Part shown: one piece after another, positions 1 through 8,889 of the stretch
Layout: each line of letters opens with the position of its first letter
Position numbering within the stretch: the stretch's first letter is position 1
From: Candidatus Zhuqueibacterota bacterium
GTDB taxonomy: Bacteria > Zhuqueibacterota > Zhuqueibacteria > Zhuqueibacterales > Geothermadaptataceae
Direction of reading: 5' to 3'
NCBI GenBank assembly: GCA_030950365.1
Contig: JAUZRQ010000010.1
Coordinates: 1-64,000, forward strand
Length of the DNA: 64,000 nt
Translations under genes and position numbers: made by a program
The notes under the pieces: model-generated
Told to the model about the DNA's origin: nothing
The model's database searches: none
What the model saw: only the letters and a program-made list of their open reading frames with translations

Positions 1-56
1 GGATCACGGGACATCTTGAAAAGCAATCGGTGGAAGCCCAGCTTCTGTAAATTCGT

Positions 57-83
57 TCCGTCCCAAATTAGATTTGGGACGGA
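57..83. repeat. Palindrome, TCCCAA/TTGGGA family, copy 1
   Basis: TCCGTCCCAAAT (57-68) pairs perfectly with ATTTGGGACGGA (72-83) around a TAG centre. The core TCCCAA...TTGGGA is shared with palindromes at 46400-46428 and 55261-55289, so this is a dispersed family rather than a single-gene terminator. Confidence 0.75.
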
Positions 84-154
84 GAAAATGCAATATATAC
101 AGAAATCTCTCAGGTGCCCGGAGTTTCCGCCGCCTCCGGTAGCCGCAAAATTCT

Positions 155-209
155 GGTAGCCGCAAGCTTCAGCTTGCGCAATGGCGCAGGCGTAAAGCCT
201 GCGGCTACC
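155..209. repeat. REP-like double hairpin (GTAGCCGC family)
   Basis: Outer arms GGTAGCCGCA (155-164) and TGCGGCTACC (200-209) are perfect complements. Two hairpins can form inside: CGCAAGCT/AGCTTGCG (161-168 with 171-178) and CGCAGGC/GCCTGCG (185-191 with 197-203). A second GGTAGCCGC start lies just upstream at 139-147. A related CCGCGGCTACC hairpin is at 55348-55373, and a GGCTACCGG tail occurs near 25520. Confidence 0.65.
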
Positions 210-287
210 GGCCTGGTGCCTTTGCGGTGTCGCGTGCCCACTTCTCTCTCTGCGCTTTTCGCGCCTCTGCGAGAGAATGACGCGCTT

Positions 288-2717
288 TTATTTCCCCCGC
301 AACACCCACACCCTCTCCGCTACGGATACAATCTTCTTCCGTGAAAAATATACCGGGAAATACTGCCCTTTGGCCCATTTCGGGAACAGGTCGCGGTAGT
401 GCGGGTCGTCCGGGTTGCCGGACTGGCCGGGGGCGTTGCTGCCCAGCGAGCGGTCCCAGTCGCCGGTGTCGGCGATGAGGCGGAAAGTGGCGCCGGCGCG
501 CTGGTTGAGGGCCATGGAGGTGTTGTTCACGGTATAGCCATAGCCGCCGCGCGGCAGCGGGCCCCCATCCAGTTGCTTGCGCAGGTCGGCGTTGACCGCA
601 CTGCTGAGCACGTGGCGGATGGCCACGTGTTTGAATGCCGCCTGGCCGTACTGCCACCGACGCATGTCGTTGCCCAGCCTCTGGCGCAGCTCCTTCACCG
701 CGGCTTCGAGGCACTGCAGCAGAAACGCATCGCGGCCGGCCAGCGGATCTTTGCCGAAAGCGCCGTCGGGAGAGAGCAGCCACTCGATGAGCCGGGTGCG
801 CGCCGGCGCGCCGAGTTTCCGGCCGATGGCCGCCGCTTTTTGGCCGAATTTCAGCTCGAGAATGCGCTCCGCCAATGTGCGCTCCCAGGCAAAATAAATC
901 GCCGCCGCCACCGATGCCGCGCTCATGCGGTAGTCCCACTGCAGCAACCGCTCCAGCGCCCGCTGCGTCAGCCGGTTCTTCGCGCGCAGCGGTTTCAGCA
1001 GCGGCACCAGGCTGCGCGCCGGCAGGCTCACTTCATCCAGTTGCAGCGCCAGGTGGTCGGTCAGGGTCAGCACGCGGCTGGTGCCCAGCACCTCGACGAT
1101 ACGGCGGTGGCGGAACGGCTCCGACCACAGATAGCTGACAAAATAGGGATAATCCGGCGGTACGTTGTTCTGGTTGGCCGTGGCCCAGAAGCCCCCGGGG
1201 GGATTGCTCACATGCGGCAGCATCGGAATGGGCAGATAGCCCTGCCATTCATAGCGGCCATCGCCGGGGACGGGCAGCAGCCCCTCCCAGCCCTGTCGCA
1301 GCGGCATGAAGCCCACCGCCTGCCAGCCGATATTGCCGTCGCGGTCGGCCCAGACCATGTTTTCCGGTGGCGTGCCCGAGTAGCTGCACGCCTTGCGGAA
1401 CGCCTGCCACGAATCGGCCTGATCCATGCGCAGGCTGGCCAGGTAGGGCGCCGTGCCGATCTCCAGCCACGCCGCCCGCAGCGCATACGCCTTGCGGTGC
1501 TCGCGATCTTCGTACAGCACCGGCCCGTGGCGGGTGTATTTCAGCGTCACTTCCACCTCGCCCTCGCCTTTCACCGGGATTTTTTCCTTCACCAGCCGCA
1601 TCGGCTCCCAGCGGCCGCGGTAGCGATACCGGTTCGGATCATCGGGATGCGTGTCGTACACGTACAAATCTTCCTGATCGATGCGAAAGATGGTGAGGCC
1701 CCAGGCGCCGTGCTCGTTGTGGCCGATGGACACCCCCGGCAGGGCCGGCTCCCCACCGCCGATGACATTCCAACCCGGGCCGTTCAGGTGCACCCAGTAG
1801 CGCAGCGAAGGAATCTGCAGGCTGCGGTGCGGATCGTTGGCCATGACCGGATAGCCGCTGGCGGTGCGCTTGCCGCTCACCACCCAGTTGTTGCTGCCCA
1901 GCGCCCGGTAGGTTTCGGCCAGATCGGGCCATTCGGCCGGTCGCGGCAGCAGGGACGGCGGCGTGAGCTCGGCGCGGAATTCGGGCAGCACGATGTCTTC
2001 AGGCAAAAACGCAGGCTGGGTGCGCGCAGCGCGGTACAGCTCCATCACCTTTTCGGTGATCCGGCGGAAATCAAGGCCGGGGCGCGGCGCGAGCTGGGGC
2101 CGGCCGGGGTGGAAATTCATCATCGCCAGCACGGTATCGGCGCCGAGCCGGCTCACCGCCTGCGCCAGGCGGATTTCCAGCCGCAGGCCGTAGAACAGGC
2201 CGTTGTGCCGCGAGATCACCACCTCGGGTGTCCAGTGCTGCGGCCGAATGCCCAGCAGCCGGAATTCGACGGGCAATTCCTCAGGATGCTCGTTGACGTA
2301 ATCGACATAAGCATTGATCCCGGCCACGAAGGCGTGGATGATCTCCGGTCCGTCGGGATGGTAGTGGCGCAGCTCGGCGTCGAGATCACCGCGGAATTTG
2401 AGCAGCCGTGCGCCGATATCGTGCTGCAGGGCACGTTTGCCCAGGATTTCGGCGAAGCGGCCCAGAGCGCGGCGGCGCCACAGTTCCAGTTGAAACAGCC
2501 GGTCGCGGGCGGCGTTGTAGCCCTGGGCAAAGAACAGGTCCCATTGGGTTTGCGCATAGATGTGCGAAATGCCCCACGGGTCCTTGTAGATGATCACTGG
2601 TTTTTGTAGGCCGGAGACCTCGAGGGTATCTGCAGCTGGTTTTCCGGCATGAGCCGGCGGGCCGAACAGCAGCAGGCCGGCAAACAACACAGCGAACAGG
2701 CCGTTTCGAAATGCCAT
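288..2717 (-). CDS. Penicillin acylase family protein (Ntn hydrolase), copy 1
   Basis: An 809-residue secreted N-terminal-nucleophile hydrolase of the penicillin G acylase/AHL acylase family. Family members are made as one precursor that self-cleaves into two subunits; the new N-terminal Ser of the beta subunit hydrolyses amide bonds. Residues 1-24 form a signal peptide ending AHA, so the enzyme is exported. The cleavage/nucleophile site is GSNNW, with Ser275 the predicted catalytic residue, followed by the usual VVSGKRTASG and NDPH. The length matches the family's 750-850. The ATG has an AAGGAA ribosome site. A paralogue lies at 5276-7726. The substrate (beta-lactam, acyl-homoserine lactone or another amide) cannot be told from sequence. 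No promoter was identified. Confidence 0.93.
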   Translation of the reverse strand: MAFRNGLFAVLFAGLLLFGPPAHAGKPAADTLEVSGLQKPVIIYKDPWGISHIYAQTQWDLFFAQGYNAARDRLFQLELWRRRALGRFAEILGKRALQHDIGARLLKFRGDLDAELRHYHPDGPEIIHAFVAGINAYVDYVNEHPEELPVEFRLLGIRPQHWTPEVVISRHNGLFYGLRLEIRLAQAVSRLGADTVLAMMNFHPGRPQLAPRPGLDFRRITEKVMELYRAARTQPAFLPEDIVLPEFRAELTPPSLLPRPAEWPDLAETYRALGSNNWVVSGKRTASGYPVMANDPHRSLQIPSLRYWVHLNGPGWNVIGGGEPALPGVSIGHNEHGAWGLTIFRIDQEDLYVYDTHPDDPNRYRYRGRWEPMRLVKEKIPVKGEGEVEVTLKYTRHGPVLYEDREHRKAYALRAAWLEIGTAPYLASLRMDQADSWQAFRKACSYSGTPPENMVWADRDGNIGWQAVGFMPLRQGWEGLLPVPGDGRYEWQGYLPIPMLPHVSNPPGGFWATANQNNVPPDYPYFVSYLWSEPFRHRRIVEVLGTSRVLTLTDHLALQLDEVSLPARSLVPLLKPLRAKNRLTQRALERLLQWDYRMSAASVAAAIYFAWERTLAERILELKFGQKAAAIGRKLGAPARTRLIEWLLSPDGAFGKDPLAGRDAFLLQCLEAAVKELRQRLGNDMRRWQYGQAAFKHVAIRHVLSSAVNADLRKQLDGGPLPRGGYGYTVNNTSMALNQRAGATFRLIADTGDWDRSLGSNAPGQSGNPDDPHYRDLFPKWAKGQYFPVYFSRKKIVSVAERVWVLRGK

Positions 2718-3113
2718 CGTCAGGAATTCCTTTTTAAGCGGGTTGATTCACTACTATTTTTTTGACTCGCGGGGATGCTGAGCTCGCAGGAATCCATGCG
2801 GCAAGGCATGCCAGGGAGCCCAGAGTCATCTACGAGAGAATCGTTCCGGCATAATGTGTAGAACGGGAAAAAGCGAAGCAAGCAAAATGGGATGAATGGG
2901 GGGAGTGGCATGGGAACATACGGCGCCTTTGAGGTGTCTGGAATTTGTTTTCTGGAATGCGACGGCAATTTTGACAAAAAGTCCCCGCCCGCCGAAGCAG
3001 AAAGGAGGGGGCTTCTTAAAAAAATTTTCAGATATTTGAATTTCCTTTTCTGTAAATTCCGGCCATTTGGGCTATGATTTAGGGTGAATGATCATCAACT
3101 TCGGGGTGCCACG
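2718..3113. other. Divergent intergenic region without a gene
   Basis: This lies between the minus-strand acylase and the plus-strand membrane protein, so promoters for both should be here, but I cannot pick a convincing pair. A run AGTCCCC...GGGGGCTT around 2977-3018 could form an imperfect hairpin. Small reading frames here look random. Confidence 0.5.
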
Positions 3114-3809
3114 ATGAATTACACAGGTTCAGAGGGGGCTGAAACCTATTATTTTGCTCTCCGTCGCCAGCACTTGTATCTCCTGCTTGCCGTCATTCTC
3201 GCGGTGGATGCGCTGCTCATTGCGGCCAACTTTTCCTTCGCGCTGAAATGGCACATCGTTCCGCATTTTCTGAAAGACCAGCTCAACATGGACCGGGAAG
3301 CCGTTTTCGGCGCCTGGTATCCCAGCATGCTGCTGTTTACACTGGCGCTGCTGGCGCTGTTCAATTACAATTTGGACCTGACGCGCGGTCACGGCTGGTG
3401 GGCCAGAGGCTGGCTCGGCATTTTTCTGGTCACGCTCATGCTCAGCGCCGATGAGGTTTCGGCCATTCACGAGCGCATTGGCGGCTGGTTTGGCGACAAA
3501 ATCGGCGGTATTGACTTTCTGCCGCAGGCCTATGCCTGGGTGCTAATTTTTGCGCCGTTTGTGCTGGCTGTGGTCGTTTTTTACCTGCTGTTTTTCATCC
3601 GCCGGTTCCGGCATTCGTTGGTGAGCCGCAATCTGGCCCTCGCCGGGACCGCCCTCTGGTTGCTCGCGGTCATCTTCGAATCGCTGGCCAATCTCTTGTT
3701 CAGCGCCCGTACCATTAACCTGGAACGGGCATTTGAGGAGTCCAGTGAGTTGATGGGCACCACGCTGTTGTTGATTGCCTTTGCGCTCACGGCCATGGAA
3801 TCGCATTAG
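3114..3809 (+). CDS. Multi-pass membrane protein of unknown function
   Basis: I do not recognise a named family. From the ATG at 3114 (preceded by CGGGGTG; an in-frame ATG at 3084 is also possible) it gives 231 residues with about six hydrophobic segments: an LLLAVILAVDALLIAAN helix, an LLFTLALLALF helix, and two more pairs toward the C-terminus. A charged patch, SADEVSAIHERIG, lies between helices near the middle. A conserved-looking acidic/histidine patch within membrane segments can mark a metal site or a quinone/lipid-handling site, but that is speculation. It is convergent with the YjiH-like gene, leaving about 90 bases between them. Confidence 0.75.
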   Translation: MNYTGSEGAETYYFALRRQHLYLLLAVILAVDALLIAANFSFALKWHIVPHFLKDQLNMDREAVFGAWYPSMLLFTLALLALFNYNLDLTRGHGWWARGWLGIFLVTLMLSADEVSAIHERIGGWFGDKIGGIDFLPQAYAWVLIFAPFVLAVVVFYLLFFIRRFRHSLVSRNLALAGTALWLLAVIFESLANLLFSARTINLERAFEESSELMGTTLLLIAFALTAMESH

Positions 3810-3898
3810 CACAAAAAAGCCGCCGCTCCGGTTTCGGTCGAACATGTGGACCCGGTGCATTGACGCTGGCACGCAACTACGGTATTGGTTCCCAGAGA

Positions 3899-5251
3899 TC
3901 AGGAAATCATCCCCAGCGTGATGAGCCCATGCATCAACAGCGCCAGCAGCGGCAACAGAATGGCGGTTCGCAGCAAAAACAGCATCACCAGATCGCGCAC
4001 GCGGATGGGGATGTCCCGAAACATGTCGATGATCATCGGCGCCAGGCTTGAAAAGAAAATCAACTGGGAGACCGACATTACGGCGATGAAAAACCGAGCG
4101 CCGGCCGGCGCGTCCACCACCAGCAGCGCCGGGATGTACATTTCGGTGATTTCCACCAGCACGGCGGGCGCCACCTGCGCTGCTGCGGGCACGCCGAGCC
4201 AGGACAGAACCGGCTGCAGTGGCCGTCCAAGCCAGTCGAACACCAGCGTGAATTTGGCCAGCAGCAAAGCCATCGTGCCCACGGCGACGATGGTGCCGAG
4301 GATGCTCGCCGCCAGCGCCAGCCCATCCACAAACGCTTTCGGCACGCTCAGATAGAGCGGCGGGCCGGTTTGCGCCTGCCGAATTCCCGCCTCCCAGGCG
4401 CGCCGCCACAATCCGCGATGATCGCGCTCCACTTCCCCGGTAAACGGCCGACCATCTACCCTTTCTTGTGGATAGCGGCTTAAAGGTGGGATGCGCACCA
4501 AAATGGCCGCTAACAGCACCACGCCCACGAAGTAGCTCAGTAAAATCAGCGGAAACAGATGTAGCAAATTGAGGGTGCCGGCCACCACGCCCACAAATCC
4601 CATGGAAACCGTGGAAAAGCAGGTGGCCAGAATGGCGACATGCTGTTTGGAATAGCGTCCCTGCCGATACAACGAGCGCGTGATGTACAATCCCACCGAG
4701 TACGACCCCACCCACGATGTCAGGGCATCGAGAGCGGCGCGGCCGGGCAATTTGAACAGCGGCCGCATAATGGGCTCGGTCAGGGTGCCCAAAAATTCCA
4801 TGCCGCCATAGGCGACAAACAATTGCACCACCATGGCGCCCAGCGGAATAATCACCGCCACCGACACGGCCAGGGTGCTCCAGATCAATCCATCGATACG
4901 GGCGGCCTGCCAGGTTCCGGGGATCCAGTCCAACCAGAAGGCAAAGGCCAGTAGCACGCCCGCCAGTCGCAACGCAGTGATACTGTCCTTGCTGCGGAAA
5001 TCGTTGATCCAGTTCCACTCCTGTTTTACAGAAATACCGCGGGCCAGCAGGGTCAGCGCCGCCCCGGCCAGCACCAATAGCAACGTGTACAACTCCGCCA
5101 CCGCAGGTAAGCTTTTTCGAATCAAAGAGACGCACAGATCGAACGCCACCGTGTACCGGCCATGGAACGGAAACGGTACTAGAAAGAAAGCCCAGCCAAA
5201 CACAAACGTGGCCAGAAATCGGTATCGAGCTCGGGGTTTCGATACAGCCAT
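3899..5251 (-). CDS. YjiH family nucleoside-recognition (Gate) domain membrane protein
   Basis: A 450-residue polytopic membrane protein resembling the YjiH family, which carries the 'Gate' nucleoside-recognition domain also found in nucleoside transporters and the sporulation proteins SpoIIM/SpmAB. Visible features are an N-terminal helix (residues 11-30), a helix pair near 50-115, and a Gate-like stretch with FVAYGGMEFLG, FKLPGRAALDALTSWVGSY and repeated Gly/Pro-rich hydrophobic segments through the C-terminus. The substrate is unknown; transport or membrane gating is inferred from the family. The ATG follows a CAGGA site. It begins 24 bases after the stop of the upstream acylase (5276-7726), so the two are probably one transcript. 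Confidence 0.82.
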   Translation of the reverse strand: MAVSKPRARYRFLATFVFGWAFFLVPFPFHGRYTVAFDLCVSLIRKSLPAVAELYTLLLVLAGAALTLLARGISVKQEWNWINDFRSKDSITALRLAGVLLAFAFWLDWIPGTWQAARIDGLIWSTLAVSVAVIIPLGAMVVQLFVAYGGMEFLGTLTEPIMRPLFKLPGRAALDALTSWVGSYSVGLYITRSLYRQGRYSKQHVAILATCFSTVSMGFVGVVAGTLNLLHLFPLILLSYFVGVVLLAAILVRIPPLSRYPQERVDGRPFTGEVERDHRGLWRRAWEAGIRQAQTGPPLYLSVPKAFVDGLALAASILGTIVAVGTMALLLAKFTLVFDWLGRPLQPVLSWLGVPAAAQVAPAVLVEITEMYIPALLVVDAPAGARFFIAVMSVSQLIFFSSLAPMIIDMFRDIPIRVRDLVMLFLLRTAILLPLLALLMHGLITLGMIS

Positions 5252-5275
5252 AGAGCGGTCCTGTCAAGATTTGCG

Positions 5276-7726
5276 CTATTCGTTCTTCGGTTTCAGGTTC
5301 AGCACGGATTCGATGGCCTGTTTGGGAAAGGCATCCGGCTGCGCATAAAAATACAGCGGGATGTATTTCCCCTGCGCCCACAGCGGTAACAGATCGTCAT
5401 AGTGCGGATGATCCGGCACCCCAGATTGGCCGCCGGGATAGACGCCGACACTCCGGTTGAAATCGGCGAAATCGACGATCATGCGCCATGAAGCGCCCCC
5501 GCTGGTTCCGTTCAAACCACCCCCGGGGTTGATCGTAAATTGCCCGCCGGGGATGACCGTGCCGCTGCGCCCATGCTCAGGCCTGCTGGAAATCGCCGAA
5601 ATGTGCAGCCGGTGGGTGCGACCCCACCGCCAGTCCCGGGGCGAGGGGCCGCCCAGCCGGTCGGCCATGGCGCGCAACTGGCGCACGGCGGCCAGAAAAC
5701 TCCGCCGCAGGATATCGTCCCGCGTTTCCACCTCTGGAGTGCGGCGGTCGTCGAACCACGGCGAATCCGGCACGTAGCGCGTCATCCATTCCAGCACTTC
5801 CAATACCGGCTCGCGGCGGTTGTTGCCGGTGAAGCCCCAGCTTCCGCGCGGCCGGGGCACCTGCAGCGCTTCGAAATCGTCGTTCCACACTTGCTCGCGG
5901 AACGTGTCAAACCAGACCGTCCAGATGACCGGCGCGGCCAGTTCGGGGCGCATTTCGAAATTCCACTCTCGCAGCGCCTGCAGGCAGGCCGCCGCGAAGG
6001 GATCACCTGGCGGCTGCTGCGCGAAGGCCTGCAGCAGAATCGACACGAACACGGACGCGGGCATCGAGAACACGTCGTATTGCAACGCCTGCATGTCCTG
6101 CAAGGTAACGCGCTGTTTGCCGGCCAGTACCTGATGGATGCGTCGCGAGCGGTAACTCGGATCCCACATCCAGCCAAGGTAAAACGGATAACCGGCCGGC
6201 GCCGGCCGCTGATTGGCCGACAGCAGGTAATGCTGCGGCGGATTGAGCGCGAACGGCAGCGCATCGCGCGGTATGTAGCCGATCCAATCGTAGTCGCCGC
6301 TTTCACCGGGATGCGGCACTCTCCCCCGTCCGTACCTGCGAATGGGCAGTTTGCCGTGCGGCGCAATGGCGATATTGCCGTCGATGTCGGCATAAATCAT
6401 GTTCAGGGCCGGCACGTCGAGGTAGGTCAACGCACGCTTGAAATCGTGTACGTTGCGGGCGCGGTTGAATTCCGCCAGCGCCACCACCTCAAAGGTCGGG
6501 CCGAGGCCGGTCCATTGCAGGGCCACGGCGCGCCCCTTGCGATTGATCACCGGGCCGTGATGCGTGTAGCGGATGCGCACCACCCGCTCGCCTTCTCCGG
6601 CCACGCGGATGCGCTCGGTCACAACACGTATTTCGCGCCACTCGCCGCGGAAGCGGTAGCGCGTGGAGTCCCGCGGATGTACGGTTTCGATGAAGAAATC
6701 CACGGCATCGGCCTGCATGTTGGTCATGCCCCACGCGATGCGATCGTTATGGCCGATGACCACAAACGGCACGCCGGGAAACGTGACCCCGGTAACGTGC
6801 CAGTCTGACGCGATCAAATGCGCCACATACCAGAGAGAAGGCAACTGAAAACCAAGATGCGGATCGTTGGCCAGCAGCGGTTTGCCGGTGGCGGACTTGA
6901 CGCCGTCCACCACCCAGTTGTTGCTGCCAAAGCTGTGCTCGGAGTGAAACAGCCGCGGCTGTGCGGCAAACAAGCAACGAATGTCGGCAAAAGCCTGCTT
7001 CAGGTCAGGCGAGAGTGCCGGCGGTAGGAGGGCGCCCTGCAGGTCAAGGGTTTTCATTTTTATCGAATGTTCCGGCACCACAGGGATTTCGAACGGCCTG
7101 TCGATGGGCCAGAGCGCCTCGAAGCGGTCGCGGCCCATGCGTGCCACCACCTCGCCGAACCACAAATCGTCATCGGTGCCGGATTGATCCCAGCCCATGT
7201 ATTTCACGAAGCTCAGTACATCGATGGGCGACCATGGCCGCATGCGGAAATCGGGATCGCCAAAGATTTGCGCCAGGGGCTTTGCCGGGGGTTGCGCGAT
7301 GTACGCATTTACGCCCTGGCAATACGCTTCGATGGCCGTGCGCACGTGGGGTGGAAAGCGATCGCTGCGCCACGCCGCTTCCGAGCTTCGGCGAATGCCG
7401 AGTTGCCGCATGAGCAAATCGGCCTCAAAATAATCGGGGCCGAGCAGCTCGGCCAGTTCGCCGCGGGCGCGGCGGCGCAGGAATTCCATCTCCAGCAGCC
7501 GGTCGTGCGCATGCAGATAGCCAAGCGCGAAAAAGGCATCGCTGGCGGTCGAGGCATACATGTGCGGCACGCCGTGGCGATCGATAAGGATCTGCACGGA
7601 CTGGCGCAATCCGGGCAGGAAAAGCGTTTCCTTTCTCAGTTGAGTTGCAGCATCCGTGGGCGGTAGATTCAGTAACAGGCCCGTCAGCAATATGCATAAC
7701 CAGAGCACAGAATTCCATCGCGGCAT
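5276..7726 (-). CDS. Penicillin acylase family protein (Ntn hydrolase), copy 2
   Basis: An 816-residue paralogue of the acylase at 288-2717, with the same architecture: signal peptide (about 1-26), alpha-subunit region, a cleavage/nucleophile site FGSNNW with Ser268, and a beta subunit of about 550 residues. The GHNDRIAWGMTN and SANQRPAPAGYPFYLG stretches match conserved beta-subunit blocks of the family. The enzyme should mature by autoproteolysis in the periplasm or outside. The start ATG follows GAGGA. It is the first gene of a likely two-gene unit with the YjiH-like protein. The two acylases differ enough in sequence to suggest different substrates; which ones cannot be told. Confidence 0.93.
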   Translation of the reverse strand: MPRWNSVLWLCILLTGLLLNLPPTDAATQLRKETLFLPGLRQSVQILIDRHGVPHMYASTASDAFFALGYLHAHDRLLEMEFLRRRARGELAELLGPDYFEADLLMRQLGIRRSSEAAWRSDRFPPHVRTAIEAYCQGVNAYIAQPPAKPLAQIFGDPDFRMRPWSPIDVLSFVKYMGWDQSGTDDDLWFGEVVARMGRDRFEALWPIDRPFEIPVVPEHSIKMKTLDLQGALLPPALSPDLKQAFADIRCLFAAQPRLFHSEHSFGSNNWVVDGVKSATGKPLLANDPHLGFQLPSLWYVAHLIASDWHVTGVTFPGVPFVVIGHNDRIAWGMTNMQADAVDFFIETVHPRDSTRYRFRGEWREIRVVTERIRVAGEGERVVRIRYTHHGPVINRKGRAVALQWTGLGPTFEVVALAEFNRARNVHDFKRALTYLDVPALNMIYADIDGNIAIAPHGKLPIRRYGRGRVPHPGESGDYDWIGYIPRDALPFALNPPQHYLLSANQRPAPAGYPFYLGWMWDPSYRSRRIHQVLAGKQRVTLQDMQALQYDVFSMPASVFVSILLQAFAQQPPGDPFAAACLQALREWNFEMRPELAAPVIWTVWFDTFREQVWNDDFEALQVPRPRGSWGFTGNNRREPVLEVLEWMTRYVPDSPWFDDRRTPEVETRDDILRRSFLAAVRQLRAMADRLGGPSPRDWRWGRTHRLHISAISSRPEHGRSGTVIPGGQFTINPGGGLNGTSGGASWRMIVDFADFNRSVGVYPGGQSGVPDHPHYDDLLPLWAQGKYIPLYFYAQPDAFPKQAIESVLNLKPKNE

Positions 7727-8070
7727 GAGTGGTCCTCGGTCTTGAACGTTGGATTTATGAATTGCAAAGGGATACGAACAAACTCAAGGCACCTTCGCTC
7801 TGCCTCGAGTTTTCAGGGGTTGTCAAATACTAGTCTCGCCATGGACAGAAGTCAATTTTTTTCCTACGGATGAAATGGATTGGCAAGCCGCCAAAATCCA
7901 AAAAATGGCACGCAGCGTGCGTTGCTCAGACTGAAGCGGTGCGTTTTCAAGGAAGGGTTTCATTAAAATATCGTTTTAACCCTCGCTTCTTTGGCGAAAA
8001 AGGGTTATTTTAGTTAGCTTCGTTTCAAGCACCAACCCGTTGAATGGATCAACCCATCAGAGAGGAGCGT
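7727..8070. other. Intergenic region between divergent acylase and SDR genes
   Basis: No gene is seen. Around 7977-8006 the sequence AACCC...CGC...GCG...GGGTT can form an interrupted hairpin followed by ATTTT; it may be regulatory, but its role is unclear. The SDR ribosome site (AGAGGAG) is at 8061-8067. Confidence 0.5.
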
Positions 8071-8787
8071 ATGGAACTAAAGGATAAAGTTGCGATGGTT
8101 ACCGGCGCCAGCAAGGGCATCGGCCGGGCCACGGCGCTGGCGCTGGCTCGCGAAGGCGCGCACGTGGCCATCTCCGCGCGCACAGAATCGCTGCTCAACG
8201 ATGTGGCGGCGGAGATCGAAAAGCTCGGCCGCAAAGCGCTGGTCTTTGTGGGCGACATGAGCGTGGAAGACGACATCAAAGCGTTTGTCGCCAAAACCGC
8301 AGAGACCTTCAGCCACATCGACATTCTGGTCAACAACGCCGGCGTGGGGATTTTCAAGCCGGTGGCCGAGCTGAGCACCGACGACTGGGACACCATGTTC
8401 AACCTGAACGTACGCGGGCTGTTCATCGCCACGCGCGAATGTTTGCCGCACCTGCGCCGGGCCGGGGAATCGGTGGTGGTGAATGTGGTGTCGCTGGCCG
8501 GCAAAAATGCGTTCAAAAATGGCGGCGGCTATGCGGCCACCAAACACGCCGTGCTCGGTTTCAGCCGCTGCCTGATGCTGGAAGAGCGCTACAACGGCGT
8601 TAGAGTACTGGCGATTTGTCCCGGATCGGTGGACACCCACTTTGCCGACGGCCGTCGCAGTCCCGACGACCCGAAGCGGCAGCGCATCTTGCAGGCCGAG
8701 GACGTGGCGTCCAGCATCGTGCACATGATTCGCCTGCCACAACGCGCCATGATCAGCGAAATCGACATCCGGCCATCGCAGCCGTAG
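8071..8787 (+). CDS. Short-chain dehydrogenase/reductase (SDR)
   Basis: A classical SDR of 238 residues, an NAD(P)(H)-dependent oxidoreductase with a Rossmann fold. The cofactor motif TGASKGIG is at residues 11-18, NNAG at 88-91, and the catalytic Ser141, Tyr154 and Lys158 are all present (YAATK), so the enzyme should be active. It resembles 3-oxoacyl-ACP reductase (FabG)-like SDRs, but the substrate cannot be assigned. The ATG at 8071 is chosen over an upstream in-frame ATG at 8044 because AGAGGAG lies just before it and the protein then begins at the normal first beta strand. It appears to stand alone, with a promoter-like sequence for the next gene immediately after it. Confidence 0.93.
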   Translation: MELKDKVAMVTGASKGIGRATALALAREGAHVAISARTESLLNDVAAEIEKLGRKALVFVGDMSVEDDIKAFVAKTAETFSHIDILVNNAGVGIFKPVAELSTDDWDTMFNLNVRGLFIATRECLPHLRRAGESVVVNVVSLAGKNAFKNGGGYAATKHAVLGFSRCLMLEERYNGVRVLAICPGSVDTHFADGRRSPDDPKRQRILQAEDVASSIVHMIRLPQRAMISEIDIRPSQP

Positions 8788-8798
8788 CGGGTTGCTCA

Positions 8799-8827
8799 TT
8801 GACTTTTTATTGAAAAATGCGCATATT
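8799..8827 (+). promoter_or_regulatory. Candidate promoter for the superoxide dismutase gene
   Basis: TTGACT (8799-8804) and CATATT (8822-8827) are separated by 17 bases, in an AT-rich stretch directly after the SDR stop. An alternative FCB-type -7 element (TATTTG) overlaps it. This is a sequence match only. Confidence 0.4.
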
Positions 8828-8889
8828 TGTTAGCGCCCTGTTTACAATTCACAGGAACCAGATGAACTCAAACAATGCAGGAGGTTATC

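Larger units (their letters stand above)
1..287. other. Left-edge intergenic DNA with two structured repeats
   Basis: I see no supportable gene here. The stretch holds a near-loopless palindrome (57-83) and a double-hairpin REP-like unit (155-209), both listed separately. Around 245-280 there is a low-complexity CTCTGCGC/GCGAGAG stretch of the kind found in spacer DNA elsewhere in the window. It lies downstream of the minus-strand penicillin acylase gene. Confidence 0.6.

Noticed and set aside
399-2609. 736-codon open frame opposite the first penicillin acylase
   Set aside because: It is the reverse-strand shadow of a GC-rich gene: no ribosome site, biased composition, no family features, whereas the minus-strand acylase is complete.
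3543-5381. 612-codon frame overlapping the YjiH-like gene
   Set aside because: Same strand, different frame; Gly/Arg/His-rich shadow with no recognisable domains.
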